Below, in pieces: positions 18,149 to 26,136 of a stretch of 64,000 nt of DNA. The notes beneath the pieces were generated by a model. The model saw only the letters and a list, made by a program, of their open reading frames with translations. It was not told where the DNA came from and made no database searches. The position numbers and the translations under genes were made by a program. The stretch covers positions 368,660-432,659 of the forward strand of contig NZ_PZJQ01000002.1 in assembly GCF_003206065.1 (NCBI RefSeq). Reading direction: 5' to 3'. This stretch comes from Salinicola halimionae (lineage in GTDB: Bacteria > Pseudomonadota > Gammaproteobacteria > Pseudomonadales > Halomonadaceae). Position 1 is the stretch's first letter, and every line of letters begins with the position of its first letter.

Positions 18149-19540
18149 TCATTTCACGCCCACGAACAGCGCGGTATAGACGAACAGCACGATCAAGCCG
18201 CCGATCAGCGGGACTGCGGTGCGCTTGACGATATCGATGGGCGAGCAGCCGGCGGCTTCACTGACCGCGATGATCACCCCGGAAACCGGCGACAGCGAGC
18301 GCGCGATCCCGGCGGTGAACTGCAGCGGCAGCAGCAGGGCCACCGGGCCGGCGGCGGTAGCGGCAGCGACGTTGGGTGCCAGCCCGGCGAAGGAGAAGAA
18401 CGCCGCGTTGCCGGAACCGGTCAGGATGGCGGTCACCGCGACCAGCAGACAGGTGACCAGGGTCATCCCGAACAGGCCGAAGCCCGCGCCCTGGGCCGCG
18501 CCGATCATGAAGTCGATGGCCCCGATCGCAGTGAGGCCGGCGGCGAAGAACTCGGCGCAGATGATTAGCGAGATGATCGAGGAGAACATCTGGCCCATGC
18601 CCTGGAAGAAGGTCATGAAGCCCTTGAACACCGCCTGTAGCTCACGGCGCTTGCGCACCATCTCGCAGAACAGGCCCAGCACGGCGCCGATGATCATCGC
18701 CGTCACCACGCCGATTTCGATCTGATGGATCAGCAGCTTGCTGAAGATCAGGATCAGCGTCAGCGGCAGGATCGGCAGCAGCGCGTACAAACCGGGGACA
18801 CGCGGAGCCTCCGTCTCGCCATCGGCGATGGCGTGGGCGGTCGGGTCGGGATCGACCACGTGTCCGCTGCGGCGATCGAAATACTTGGCGCTGAAGTAGG
18901 TCAGCACGCAGATGATCGGCACGATGAACAGCGACGCCGGAATCTGGTACTGGGCGAAGTAGATCGCCACGTCCATGTTCGCGGTATGCGCGGCCAGGTT
19001 GGCGGTGCCGGAGGCCGGCCCCAGATCGAGCACCGAGGTCATGCCGATCATCGCCGCGGCAGACGCCTTGCTGACGCCCAGGCGTACCAGCGTCGGGTAG
19101 AGCGTGACCAGCAGCAGCATGGCGAGCCCCGCTGCGCTGGGGATGAAGATGTTCAACACCTGTCCCACGGCATAGCCGAGCGCCAGAACCAGATAGGGCG
19201 CGCGCATCCGCGCCAGCGGGCGGGTGCCTATGTTGACCATCGCCTGGGTGGCGCCGATATGGTCCATGTACTTGGCGAAGCCGCCGGCGGCCATGATGAT
19301 CAGCCCCAGCCCGGCCAGGCGGTAGGACATGATCTGGTGGATGAACTCGAAGATATCGAAGCCGGCCCAGCCGCTGGTTTCGGTCTCCTTGAACAGCACC
19401 GATTGCGCGGGGAAGAACAGCGCGGTGGCGACGAACAGCGCAAGCCCGGCGAGCAGCAGCACGGTCTGCGGTTGGTATTTCTTGATGACCAGCGTGCCGG
19501 CGAACGCTGTCACCGCCATGGCTATGAGAAACGCGACCAT
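18149..19540 (-). CDS. DcuC-family C4-dicarboxylate transporter
   Basis: A 463-residue inner-membrane carrier with about 12 hydrophobic segments. Conserved features are FIPSAAGLAMLLLVTLYPT, the LDLGPASGTANLAA loop, and ILTGSGNAAFFSF followed by LSPVSGVIIAVS, the paired re-entrant regions of DcuC carriers. AAGGGA precedes the ATG. The downstream lyase is 76 bp away and the hydrolase overlaps it, so the three probably form one operon for taking up and breaking down an organic acid or its conjugate. Aerobic or anaerobic use cannot be told. Confidence 0.9.
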   Translation of the reverse strand: MVAFLIAMAVTAFAGTLVIKKYQPQTVLLLAGLALFVATALFFPAQSVLFKETETSGWAGFDIFEFIHQIMSYRLAGLGLIIMAAGGFAKYMDHIGATQAMVNIGTRPLARMRAPYLVLALGYAVGQVLNIFIPSAAGLAMLLLVTLYPTLVRLGVSKASAAAMIGMTSVLDLGPASGTANLAAHTANMDVAIYFAQYQIPASLFIVPIICVLTYFSAKYFDRRSGHVVDPDPTAHAIADGETEAPRVPGLYALLPILPLTLILIFSKLLIHQIEIGVVTAMIIGAVLGLFCEMVRKRRELQAVFKGFMTFFQGMGQMFSSIISLIICAEFFAAGLTAIGAIDFMIGAAQGAGFGLFGMTLVTCLLVAVTAILTGSGNAAFFSFAGLAPNVAAATAAGPVALLLPLQFTAGIARSLSPVSGVIIAVSEAAGCSPIDIVKRTAVPLIGGLIVLFVYTALFVGVK

Positions 19541-19715
19541 GATCGAATCCCTTGATTGTTGGAGTCGACACGGTAGTCAGCGCCGGCGGCGCGAGGCTAT
19601 TGCGTTATCGCTATGCCCGCATCGCGTTTTTGCATGTCACAATAACTTTTTGAAATTAAATCGATAAATATCCGGTGAAAGTCTTATTTCGACCCGTGTT
19701 GCGACCAAAGATGTA

Positions 19716-19749
19716 ACGGCCCGAGCCATCTTTCGATGACCCGGGCCGT
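19716..19749 (-). terminator. GC-rich hairpin downstream of ohr
   Basis: ACGGCCCG at 19716-19723 pairs with CGGGCCGT at 19742-19749. It lies between the ohr stop and the DcuC-like gene promoter. It lacks a clear T-run on the ohr strand, so termination is only probable. Confidence 0.45.
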
Positions 19750-19776
19750 CAATTTTCAGCCAAAGATGGGCGATGC

Positions 19777-20205
19777 CTACACTTCGACGTTCAGGGTCAC
19801 ATCGATGTTGCCGCGAGTGGCGTTGGAGTAGGGGCAGACCTGATGGGCCTTCTCGACCAGGGCTTCGGCCTGTTCCCGATCCATGCCCGGCAGCTTCACC
19901 GTCAGCGTCGCTTCGATGCCGAAACCCTCGCCCTTGGGGCCGATGCCGACTTCGCCCTGGATCCGGGTGTCGTCAGGCAGCTTGGCCTTCTCTTTCGAGG
20001 CGACCAGTTTCAGTGCGCCGATGAAACAGGCGGAATAGCCGGCCGCGAACAGCTGCTCCGGGTTGGTGCCGTCACCACCGGCGCCGCCCAGTTCCTTGGG
20101 CGTCGACAGTTTGAGATCGATGGCACCGTCGGCGGCGGTGGCCCGGCCGTCGCGGCCGCCAGTGACAGTCGCTTCGGCACGGTAGAGGACTTTATCGAGT
20201 GACAT
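19777..20205 (-). CDS. ohr: Organic hydroperoxide resistance protein Ohr
   Basis: A thiol peroxidase of the Ohr/OsmC family that reduces organic and lipid hydroperoxides, recycled by lipoylated proteins. The 142-residue length is typical. The two active-site cysteines are Cys60 (YSACFIGAL) and Cys124 ([10 protein letters not shown]). [14 protein letters not shown] is the family signature. AAGGAG precedes the ATG. It lies next to its likely regulator gene, and both promoters carry a matching palindrome. Confidence 0.97.
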   Translation of the reverse strand: MSLDKVLYRAEATVTGGRDGRATAADGAIDLKLSTPKELGGAGGDGTNPEQLFAAGYSACFIGALKLVASKEKAKLPDDTRIQGEVGIGPKGEGFGIEATLTVKLPGMDREQAEALVEKAHQVCPYSNATRGNIDVTLNVEV

Positions 20206-20244
20206 GGTGAATCTCCTTGCGGGTTAAAGGATCGCGGTCTATTT

Positions 20245-20257
20245 AATCGCGCGCGAT
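20245..20257. promoter_or_regulatory. Candidate OhrR operator before ohr
   Basis: AATCGCGCGCGAT is palindromic in its central part and lies about 40 bp before the ohr start. The reverse complement of the element at 20776-20788 is AATCGTGTGCGAT, so the two sites match at 11 of 13 positions. Confidence 0.65.
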
Positions 20258-20312
20258 CTATTGGGGTAAAAAAGCTGGTTGAAAATAGTCTTCTATTAAA
20301 CGCGCCAACGCT

Positions 20313-20762
20313 TCACTGAGTGTCGAGTCGCTGACGCAGCCCATGCAACGCGTCGCGCAGCTCGGCGGCTTCCTCGGGCGTGCACTGGCCCGCACAGCCG
20401 GCGGCATGGGGGATCGCCTTGGCCTGCTCGCGCAGCGAATGCCCCTTCTCGGTCAAGGCGATCTCGACCTGGCGTTCATCCTGGCGCGAGCGCTGCCGGG
20501 TGATGAGCGCCGCCGCTTCCAGCCGTTTCAACAGCGGCGTCAGCGTGGCCGAATCCAGATAGAGCTGCTCGCCGATCTCCGATACCGTCTGCCGGTCCCG
20601 CTGCCACAGCACCAGCATGGTCAGGTACTGGGGATAGGTCAGATCGAGCTCGCGCAGCAGGCCGCGGTAGAGCTTGTTCATCGCCAGCTGGGTCGAATAG
20701 AGCGCGAAACAGAGCTGCGATTCGAGCGCCAGGGCGTCGTCGGTGTCGTTGCGTGTCGTCAT
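20313..20762 (-). CDS. ohrR: MarR-family peroxide sensor OhrR
   Basis: A 149-residue winged-helix repressor that leaves DNA when its cysteine is oxidised by organic hydroperoxide. Cys18 in LESQLCFALY is the conserved sensing residue. Cys123 and Cys127 near the C-terminus suggest the two-cysteine type, which forms a disulfide. TYPQYLTMLVLW and LYLDSATLTPLLKRLE are family motifs for helix 2 and the recognition helix. It is encoded just upstream of ohr, on the same strand, and should repress both genes. Confidence 0.95.
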   Translation of the reverse strand: MTTRNDTDDALALESQLCFALYSTQLAMNKLYRGLLRELDLTYPQYLTMLVLWQRDRQTVSEIGEQLYLDSATLTPLLKRLEAAALITRQRSRQDERQVEIALTEKGHSLREQAKAIPHAAGCAGQCTPEEAAELRDALHGLRQRLDTQ

Positions 20763-20775
20763 GCGGCTAATCTAT

Positions 20776-20788
20776 ATCGCACACGATT
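20776..20788. promoter_or_regulatory. Candidate OhrR operator before ohrR
   Basis: ATCGCACACGATT lies 14 bp upstream of the ohrR start codon. It matches the ohr-side site in reverse orientation. This is consistent with autoregulation. Confidence 0.6.
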
Positions 20789-20798
20789 CAATCGCTAA

Positions 20799-21776
20799 TT
20801 AGGTTTTGCTATGGCCGTCTGAGGTGCCGCCTATTCGTTCACGCCACCGGTCCCAGGACGGACTTGGCTCCAGCGATTCCCGTAGATAGTCGAGAAACGC
20901 GCGCACCTTGCGCGTTCGTAGGCGACGTTCGGTGGTCAATACGTGAATGTCGCGGCGGCCGGGCATGACCTCGCCGCGCCACGCTTCGAGCAGCGGGACC
21001 AAATCGCCCCGCGAAAGCGCATCGCCGATCAGCCAAGTTGGAAACAGCACCAGACCCTGGCCCAGCAGCGCGGCGCGTAGCAGGCTCTCGGCATCGTTGC
21101 TGTAGAGGTTGCCGGCGACTTCGAACGGGGTCGAACCGCGCTGATCCCGCGCCTGGAAATACCAGCGCTGGCGGCCCATCTCACCCTGATAGAGCAGGCA
21201 GTTGTGATCAGCCAGCGCCTCGGGCGTCTCCGGCTCGCCGTTCGCGGCCAGATAGCTCGGTGCCGCGGCCACTACGTAATTCATCGGTGCCAGCCGCCGC
21301 GCCACCAGTGAGGAGTCGGCCAGATCGCCAACGCGAAAGGTGATGTCGTGACCCTCGCGCACCGGGTCGACGACATGATCGCTCAGCTGCAGTTCGGCGG
21401 TGATACCGGCATGCTGACGCTGGAACCGATGCAGCAGCGGCACGATCTGGCGTTGGCCGAAGGCGACCGGCGCATTGATCCGTAGCACGCCGCTCGGCTC
21501 GGGGTCGGGGTAGGTCAGCGCTTCGGTGGCAAGATCGAGTCGCTCCAGAATCTCGCGCACTTCCTCGTAGTAGCGCTCTCCCGCCTCGGTCAGGGTGACC
21601 GCACGGGTATGTCGATACAGCAGCGGCTGCCCGACCGCCTCTTCCAGCCCGCGAATCTGGCGGGATACCGAGGAGACCGCACGGTGGAAGTGATGCGCGG
21701 CTGCGGTGAAACTGCCGGTCGCCGCGACCCGTTCGAATACGCGCAGCGCATTGAGATCCAGCGAATTGAGATTCAC
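20799..21776 (-). CDS. LysR-family regulator (CrgA-like)
   Basis: A 325-residue regulator starting at GTG. The HTH spans residues about 8-65 (AAHHFHRAVSSVSRQIRGLE). The effector domain has the GVLRINAPVAFGQRQIVP block of the CrgA/DmlR branch. It is divergent from the SDR gene, with about 160 bp between starts. Regulation of that SDR is the usual arrangement and is inferred here. Confidence 0.92.
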   Translation of the reverse strand: MNLNSLDLNALRVFERVAATGSFTAAAHHFHRAVSSVSRQIRGLEEAVGQPLLYRHTRAVTLTEAGERYYEEVREILERLDLATEALTYPDPEPSGVLRINAPVAFGQRQIVPLLHRFQRQHAGITAELQLSDHVVDPVREGHDITFRVGDLADSSLVARRLAPMNYVVAAAPSYLAANGEPETPEALADHNCLLYQGEMGRQRWYFQARDQRGSTPFEVAGNLYSNDAESLLRAALLGQGLVLFPTWLIGDALSRGDLVPLLEAWRGEVMPGRRDIHVLTTERRLRTRKVRAFLDYLRESLEPSPSWDRWRERIGGTSDGHSKT

Positions 21777-21935
21777 GACGTTGAAATCCAGTGCTTTGAA
21801 ATGTCTAAGGTTGCGTCTGGCGCAATAAAGATTTGCGACACTTTCGATTGTAGCAACGATCGGAGCCTACCAGACTGCGTTCATCGATCCGGCGAGATAC
21901 CGGATCTTCCTGAACTCGGAAGGAGGTCATCGATC

Positions 21936-23024
21936 ATGCGTAAAGGGACTGCACTCGTCGTCGGCGCGACCGGCATTACCGGCGGCAATCTGGCGTCTTA
22001 CCTGGTGGCCAGCGGCTGGACCGTCTACGGCCTTTCTCGTCGCGCCACCGAGCAGAGCGGCGTGATTCCCGTCGCCGCCGATCTGCTGGACAAGCCCGCG
22101 ACCGAGCTGGCGCTCGCCGGCCTGCCGATCACCCACGTCTTCTACTGCACCTGGATTCGTCGCGACAACGAGAAGGCCAACGTCGAGGCCAACAGCCAGA
22201 TGATGCGCAACCTGTTCGACGCGCTCGACAGCGACAAGCTGGATCACGCTTCACTGGTCACCGGCACCAAGCAGTACCTGGGCTCGTTCGAAGCCTATGG
22301 CAGCGGGCGCATCGAGACGCCGTTCCGCGAATCCGAGCCGCGCGTGCCGGGCGACAACTTCTACTACGCGCTGGAAGACGTGCTGTTCGATGCCGCCGAG
22401 CGTCACGGCTTTGCCTGGAACGTGCATCGCCCGCACACCGTGATCGGCTACGCCCGCGGCAATGCCATGAACATGGGCACGACGATCGCCGTCTACGCCT
22501 CGATCTGCCAGGCGACCGGCCAGCCGTTCGTGTTTCCCGGTTCGCAGACCCAGTGGAATGCGCTCACCGACATGACCGATGCGCTGGTGCTGGCGCGACA
22601 GATGGGGTGGGCCGCGACCACGCCGGGCGCGGCGAATCAGGCCTTCAACACGGTCAATGGCGATGTCTTCCGCTGGCGCCGGATGTGGCGCGAGATCGGC
22701 GTGTACTTTGGTTTAGAGGCTCAGGGTCTCGAAGTTCAGGGGCCCGAAGCCTCGGACGACCCGGAGACGATGCAGCCGCTGGAAGCGCAGATGGCCGATG
22801 CCGAATCGACTTGGCGCGAGATCGCCGCGAAGCACGATCTGGTCGAGCCGGAAGTCAGCAAGCTGGCTTCCTGGTGGCACACCGATGCGGACCTCGGCCG
22901 CGACCAGGAGTGCGTCAACGACACCACCAAGTCGCGGGACTTCGGCTTCGACCACTTCCGCGAGACGCGAGCGGCGTTCTTCGACCTGTTCGATCGCCTG
23001 CGCGCCGAGAAAATCATCCCCTGA
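21936..23024 (+). CDS. Extended SDR of the PRISE type
   Basis: A 362-residue NAD(P)H-dependent reductase of the extended short-chain dehydrogenase group, similar to plant progesterone 5-beta-reductase/iridoid synthase (PRISE). VVGATGITGGNLASYL is the Rossmann motif. FYCTWIRRDNEKAN, LVTGTKQYLGSFEAYG and FYYALEDVL give the catalytic Tyr/Lys-type positions. NVHRPHTVIGYARGNAMN is also typical. AGGAGG precedes the ATG. Residues about 263-288 are rich in EAQ/EVQ units and are a small expanded linker. The likely reaction is 1,4-reduction of an enone. Confidence 0.9.
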   Translation: MRKGTALVVGATGITGGNLASYLVASGWTVYGLSRRATEQSGVIPVAADLLDKPATELALAGLPITHVFYCTWIRRDNEKANVEANSQMMRNLFDALDSDKLDHASLVTGTKQYLGSFEAYGSGRIETPFRESEPRVPGDNFYYALEDVLFDAAERHGFAWNVHRPHTVIGYARGNAMNMGTTIAVYASICQATGQPFVFPGSQTQWNALTDMTDALVLARQMGWAATTPGAANQAFNTVNGDVFRWRRMWREIGVYFGLEAQGLEVQGPEASDDPETMQPLEAQMADAESTWREIAAKHDLVEPEVSKLASWWHTDADLGRDQECVNDTTKSRDFGFDHFRETRAAFFDLFDRLRAEKIIP

Positions 23025-23055
23025 TCCAGTCTCGGTGATCATTTTTTGATCGGCC

Positions 23056-23087
23056 GCAGGTCTGTATCGACTGCAGGTCTGTATCGA
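23056..23087 (+). repeat. Two copies of a 15-bp unit after the SDR gene
   Basis: GCAGGTCTGTATCGA occurs at 23056-23070 and again at 23073-23087. It is intergenic, and no function is evident. Confidence 0.8.
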
Positions 23088-23096
23088 TGAAAGTAA

Positions 23097-23126
23097 GAAA
23101 ACCGGCGCCTTCTCGGCGCCGGTTTT
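23097..23126. terminator. Strong bidirectional intrinsic terminator
   Basis: AAAACCGGCGCC pairs with GGCGCCGGTTTT around a short loop. A-run and T-run flank the stem, so it can stop transcripts from both the SDR gene and the convergent phosphatase gene. Confidence 0.93.
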
Positions 23127-23160
23127 CGTCGTCATGGACTCGCTAAAACTTGGATCGCGT

Positions 23161-24000
23161 TCAGACCAAAAAGCTGAACTTCTCGCGCAACTGCTCCCAA
23201 TGAGCTCTTGAGCTGGCGGCCAGCACCGTGCCCTGGTGAATCGTCGGCTGATAGGGCGTGCCGTCGAGCAGCGCCGAATAGCCGCCGGCTTCGGCGTGGA
23301 TCATCAGCCCCGCGGCATGATCCCACGGCATCAGCTTGCCGGTGAGCATGAAGTCGACGAAGCCGAACGCCATGGTGCGATATTCATGGCAGGCGCAGCC
23401 GAAGGCCATCATGCGCTGGAAGTCGGGGAAGGTCGCCGCCAGCTGATACTGCTGCGGCTTGGCAAATAGTCGGATTGAGGTGGAACCGACCATCTCGTCG
23501 AACCTGTCGGTGGCCGACACCTGCAGCTGGCGCTGGGTGCCGTCGGGGCGGCCGAACCAGGCTCCTTCGCCGTGGCGGGCGACGATCCAGTCATCCGCCA
23601 GCGGATCGTAGAGCAGGCCGAAGATGGTCTCGCCGAAGCTGGTCGCCGCCAGAATTACCCCGAACTGATTGAGCCCGCGGGCGAAGTTCCAGGTGCCGTC
23701 GACCGGGTCGATGATCAGCGCCAGCTCGGCGCCGGCGATGTCGTCGAGATTGGCGCTGGCATCGGCGACCGCTTCCTCGCCGATCACCGTCGCGTCTGGC
23801 ATTAACTCGCGGATCGCCGCCGTCATCATCCGCTCTGCGCCTTGGTCGGCGTCGGTGACCAGATCGTCCGGCGCGCTCTTCGAACGGATCGCGTCTTCGG
23901 AGAGATTGCGAAAGCGCGGCAGGATTTCGGTCTTGGCGGCATCGCGCACGATCTCGATCAGACGTCGCTGTTGCTCGAGGCTGATGGCTCTGGCTGGCAT
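23161..24000 (-). CDS. Inositol monophosphatase family protein
   Basis: A 279-residue metal-dependent phosphatase. The metal-binding motifs are GEEAV (near residue 75), DPVDGTWNFARG (near residue 98) and MPWDHAAGLMIHAEAGG (near residue 220). DDLVTDADQGAE is the N-terminal metal-site block. The start at 24000 gives AGGAG at good spacing. The longer frame upstream runs into a MITE-like repeat. The substrate could be inositol phosphate, histidinol phosphate or another sugar phosphate. It is not close enough to SuhB to name. Confidence 0.9.
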   Translation of the reverse strand: MPARAISLEQQRRLIEIVRDAAKTEILPRFRNLSEDAIRSKSAPDDLVTDADQGAERMMTAAIRELMPDATVIGEEAVADASANLDDIAGAELALIIDPVDGTWNFARGLNQFGVILAATSFGETIFGLLYDPLADDWIVARHGEGAWFGRPDGTQRQLQVSATDRFDEMVGSTSIRLFAKPQQYQLAATFPDFQRMMAFGCACHEYRTMAFGFVDFMLTGKLMPWDHAAGLMIHAEAGGYSALLDGTPYQPTIHQGTVLAASSRAHWEQLREKFSFLV

Positions 24001-24030
24001 GCGAGTCTCCTGGGTCGTTGGGTCTGCTTC

Positions 24031-24178
24031 CTGGGCTTTGTATGAAAACTGGCTGCGCTCGGCCATACAGTGTTAAAAATTAGCTCAAAGTACTCATTTA
24101 CACCCCGTAAACTCCGTCTCATCGCTGATTTTTGCCTCGTCTGGCCATCGCTCGCCGACTTTTCGTACAAACCCTAGG
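24031..24178. repeat. MITE-like dispersed element, copy 2
   Basis: An element of about 148 bp with terminal inverted repeats: CCTGGGCTTTGTATGAAAAC at the left against GTACGAAAAG plus CCCTAGGG-type sequence at the right. In reverse complement its interior aligns along its length with the element at 15580-15725, sharing GGAGTTTACG, GGTGTAAATGAG and CCGAGCGCAG. It lies directly upstream of the phosphatase gene and could affect its expression. Confidence 0.8.
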
Positions 24179-24220
24179 GTAACCGATTCCGGCGGCCCGG
24201 TTCGTCGGCTTGAGTATTAG

Positions 24221-24264
24221 TCTGCGCCGTCAGTCCACGCCATCAATCTGCGCCGTCAGTCCAC
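24221..24264. repeat. Direct repeat at the 3' end of the MFS gene
   Basis: TCTGCGCCGTCAGTCCAC occurs at 24221-24238 and 24247-24264 with a 26-bp period. The second copy covers the last codons and stop of the MFS gene, so the end of the gene is duplicated outside it. Confidence 0.8.
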
Positions 24265-25503
24265 ACCAGAGGTCGATGCCACCTGACGATCCCGCCCCGC
24301 ACCCAGCGCCATGATCAGCGCGGCCAGGGCGATCACGCTTACCAGAATGCCCACCACGTTCCAGCCGCCGCTCCAGTCGTGCAGCACGCCGACCAGCAGC
24401 GGCCCCATCGCCGCCAGGGTATAACCGATGCCCTGGGCCATCGCCGAGAGGCTGGCCGCAGTCGTCGCATCCGGCGCGCGCAGGGCCAGTAGCGTCAATG
24501 CCATGCTGAAGGTGCCGCCCTGGCCCAGCCCCAGGATCACGATCCACAGCCATATGCTGCCAATCGGCGCGTAGAGGCAGCCCAGCAGCCCGATCAGGGT
24601 GAGCGTCATCACCCCGATCAACACCGCTCGCTGATCGCGCATGCGGCTGCCGATCCACGGTGCCAGGATCGCCGTGATCACCTGCAGCAGGATCGATACC
24701 GACAGCGCCAGCCCCGCTGTAACCGCCGCCAGCCCGCGATCCTGCAGGATCGTCGGCAGCCAGCCGAACACGATGTACGCCAGCGACGACTGCAACCCCA
24801 TGAACAGCGACACTTGCCACGCCAGCGGATCGTGACGCAGGCGCGCGCCGCGACGGACGGGCACGCGAACGGGTTTGGTGCCCCTGAGCTGCGGCAGCCA
24901 GAACAGGGAGGCGATCACCGCCGGCAGCAGCCAGAACGCCAGCGCACCCTGCCAAGGGCCGGTTGAAGCCCCTTGGGAAGCGTTCTGCCACAGCCCGCCC
25001 AACGCCTGACGCAACGGCTCCGTGGTGCCTGCGGCGGTGGAAGCGCCGAGATTGAGCGCCACGGTATAGAGCCCGGTCATGATGCTGACGCGACGGGGGA
25101 AGTCCCGCTTGACGATGCCCGGCAGCAACACCCCGATTACCCCGATACACCCCCCGGCGACCGCCGTACCCAGGAACAGCCCCGCCGTGCCGACCGTTGT
25201 AACAACATAGGGCCGCGCCAGCAGCGCCAATGCCAGCACCACAAGCGCGGCAAACACGCTGCGTTCCGGCCCGATGCGACGCACCAGCCGCGGCGCCAGC
25301 GGTGCCGCCAAGCCCAGGAACAGCACCGGCAGCGTGGTCAGAATGCCTTGCCAGCTGGGGGAAAGCGCCAGCGCCTCGGCGATGCTGCCGAGCACCGGCG
25401 ACACGCTGGTCAGCGCCGGGCGGAGATTGAGCGCTACCAGCAGCAGCGCGACGAGAGTCAGAACGCCCCGGCGGGGCATTGCGGAAGTCGACAAGAGAGC
25501 CAT
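24256..25503 (-). CDS. CynX/NimT-family MFS transporter
   Basis: A 415-residue inner-membrane transporter of the CynX (cyanate/nitroimidazole) MFS branch with about 12 hydrophobic segments. Family signs are LNLRPALTSVSPVLGSI at the N-terminus, PVLFLGLAAPLAPRLVRRIG, and LGLGQGGTFSMALTLLALR. The substrate cannot be told. It is the last clearly core-like gene before composition changes at about 25.68 kb. Its 3' end is duplicated by a 26-bp-period repeat. Confidence 0.9.
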   Translation of the reverse strand: MALLSTSAMPRRGVLTLVALLLVALNLRPALTSVSPVLGSIAEALALSPSWQGILTTLPVLFLGLAAPLAPRLVRRIGPERSVFAALVVLALALLARPYVVTTVGTAGLFLGTAVAGGCIGVIGVLLPGIVKRDFPRRVSIMTGLYTVALNLGASTAAGTTEPLRQALGGLWQNASQGASTGPWQGALAFWLLPAVIASLFWLPQLRGTKPVRVPVRRGARLRHDPLAWQVSLFMGLQSSLAYIVFGWLPTILQDRGLAAVTAGLALSVSILLQVITAILAPWIGSRMRDQRAVLIGVMTLTLIGLLGCLYAPIGSIWLWIVILGLGQGGTFSMALTLLALRAPDATTAASLSAMAQGIGYTLAAMGPLLVGVLHDWSGGWNVVGILVSVIALAALIMALGAGRDRQVASTSGVD

Positions 25504-25700
25504 CCTTGGAAATCGGAAGATATTGCTTCACGGCGGCAAAGCCAGGGACGCAAGGGTAGCCGATCACGGCGACAACGGGGATGGTTCTACGCCGATAGTC
25601 GAGGGTGGGTAGTGGTTTCGACTTCAGGAACGGGCTTTGGGCGTCGTGATGTGCCGTTGGTCTCGTGACGATAGGGACAGGCGGTGACTGATTTAATCGA

Positions 25701-25739
25701 GCGAAGTTAAAATAGTGCGCCTCGCTATTTTAACCTCGC
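25701..25739. repeat. Long inverted repeat at the composition boundary
   Basis: GCGA-A-GTTAAAATAG at 25701-25715 faces CTATTTTAAC-C-TCGC at 25725-25739 around a 9-base loop. That gives 14 paired positions with one mismatch. It stands where GC-rich core sequence gives way to the island. It has no T-run on either side, so a recombination or protein-binding site is as likely as a terminator. Confidence 0.6.
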
Positions 25740-25787
25740 CTTGAAAATGAAATAGCGATAAGACGCTTTTGTGTCGTCTCGTAACAT

Positions 25788-26039
25788 GATTCACTACCTG
25801 ACACGATCCGCGACCGCGAACAGGTGCTAGTCAACAAAGCCCAGCGCACGCCAGACGGCGTTTTCCTACTCCGCATGGGCGATGAATTACGACTAAAGCG
25901 CGTGCAGCGCGTAGCCGGCGGCGCGTGGATACTGATGAGTGACAATCCCGCCCACGTGCGAGTTGATCAAGCCGGAGGATCTCGGCGGCGTTGAGATCAT
26001 CGGGCAGGCATGGCGGAAGGCTGGAAGGGTTTTCTGAGC
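25788..26039 (+). pseudogene. Remnant of a phage S24 (CI/LexA-like) repressor, C-terminal half
   Basis: Reading from 25788 gives HDSLPDTIRDREQVLVNKA, then DGVFLLRMGDELRLKRVQR and WILMSDNPAH. This is the catalytic half of S24 peptidase-type phage repressors (compare GDSMEPT). At about 25975 the frame breaks. The expected ending DLGGVEIIGQAWR continues one frame away and stops near 26039. The DNA-binding half is absent. It is clear evidence of former prophage DNA at the island's left side. Confidence 0.8.
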
Positions 26040-26136
26040 CAAGAACTACATTTTCATAAAAACAGATTTATGGATCTGCAGCGAAACGATAAACCATAAA
26101 CTGATAACGGGCACAGACCCGAGTACGCGAGGGAAG

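Noticed and set aside
18725..19555. Plus-strand frame over the DcuC-like gene
   Set aside because: Hydrophilic shadow of a membrane protein; no start signal.
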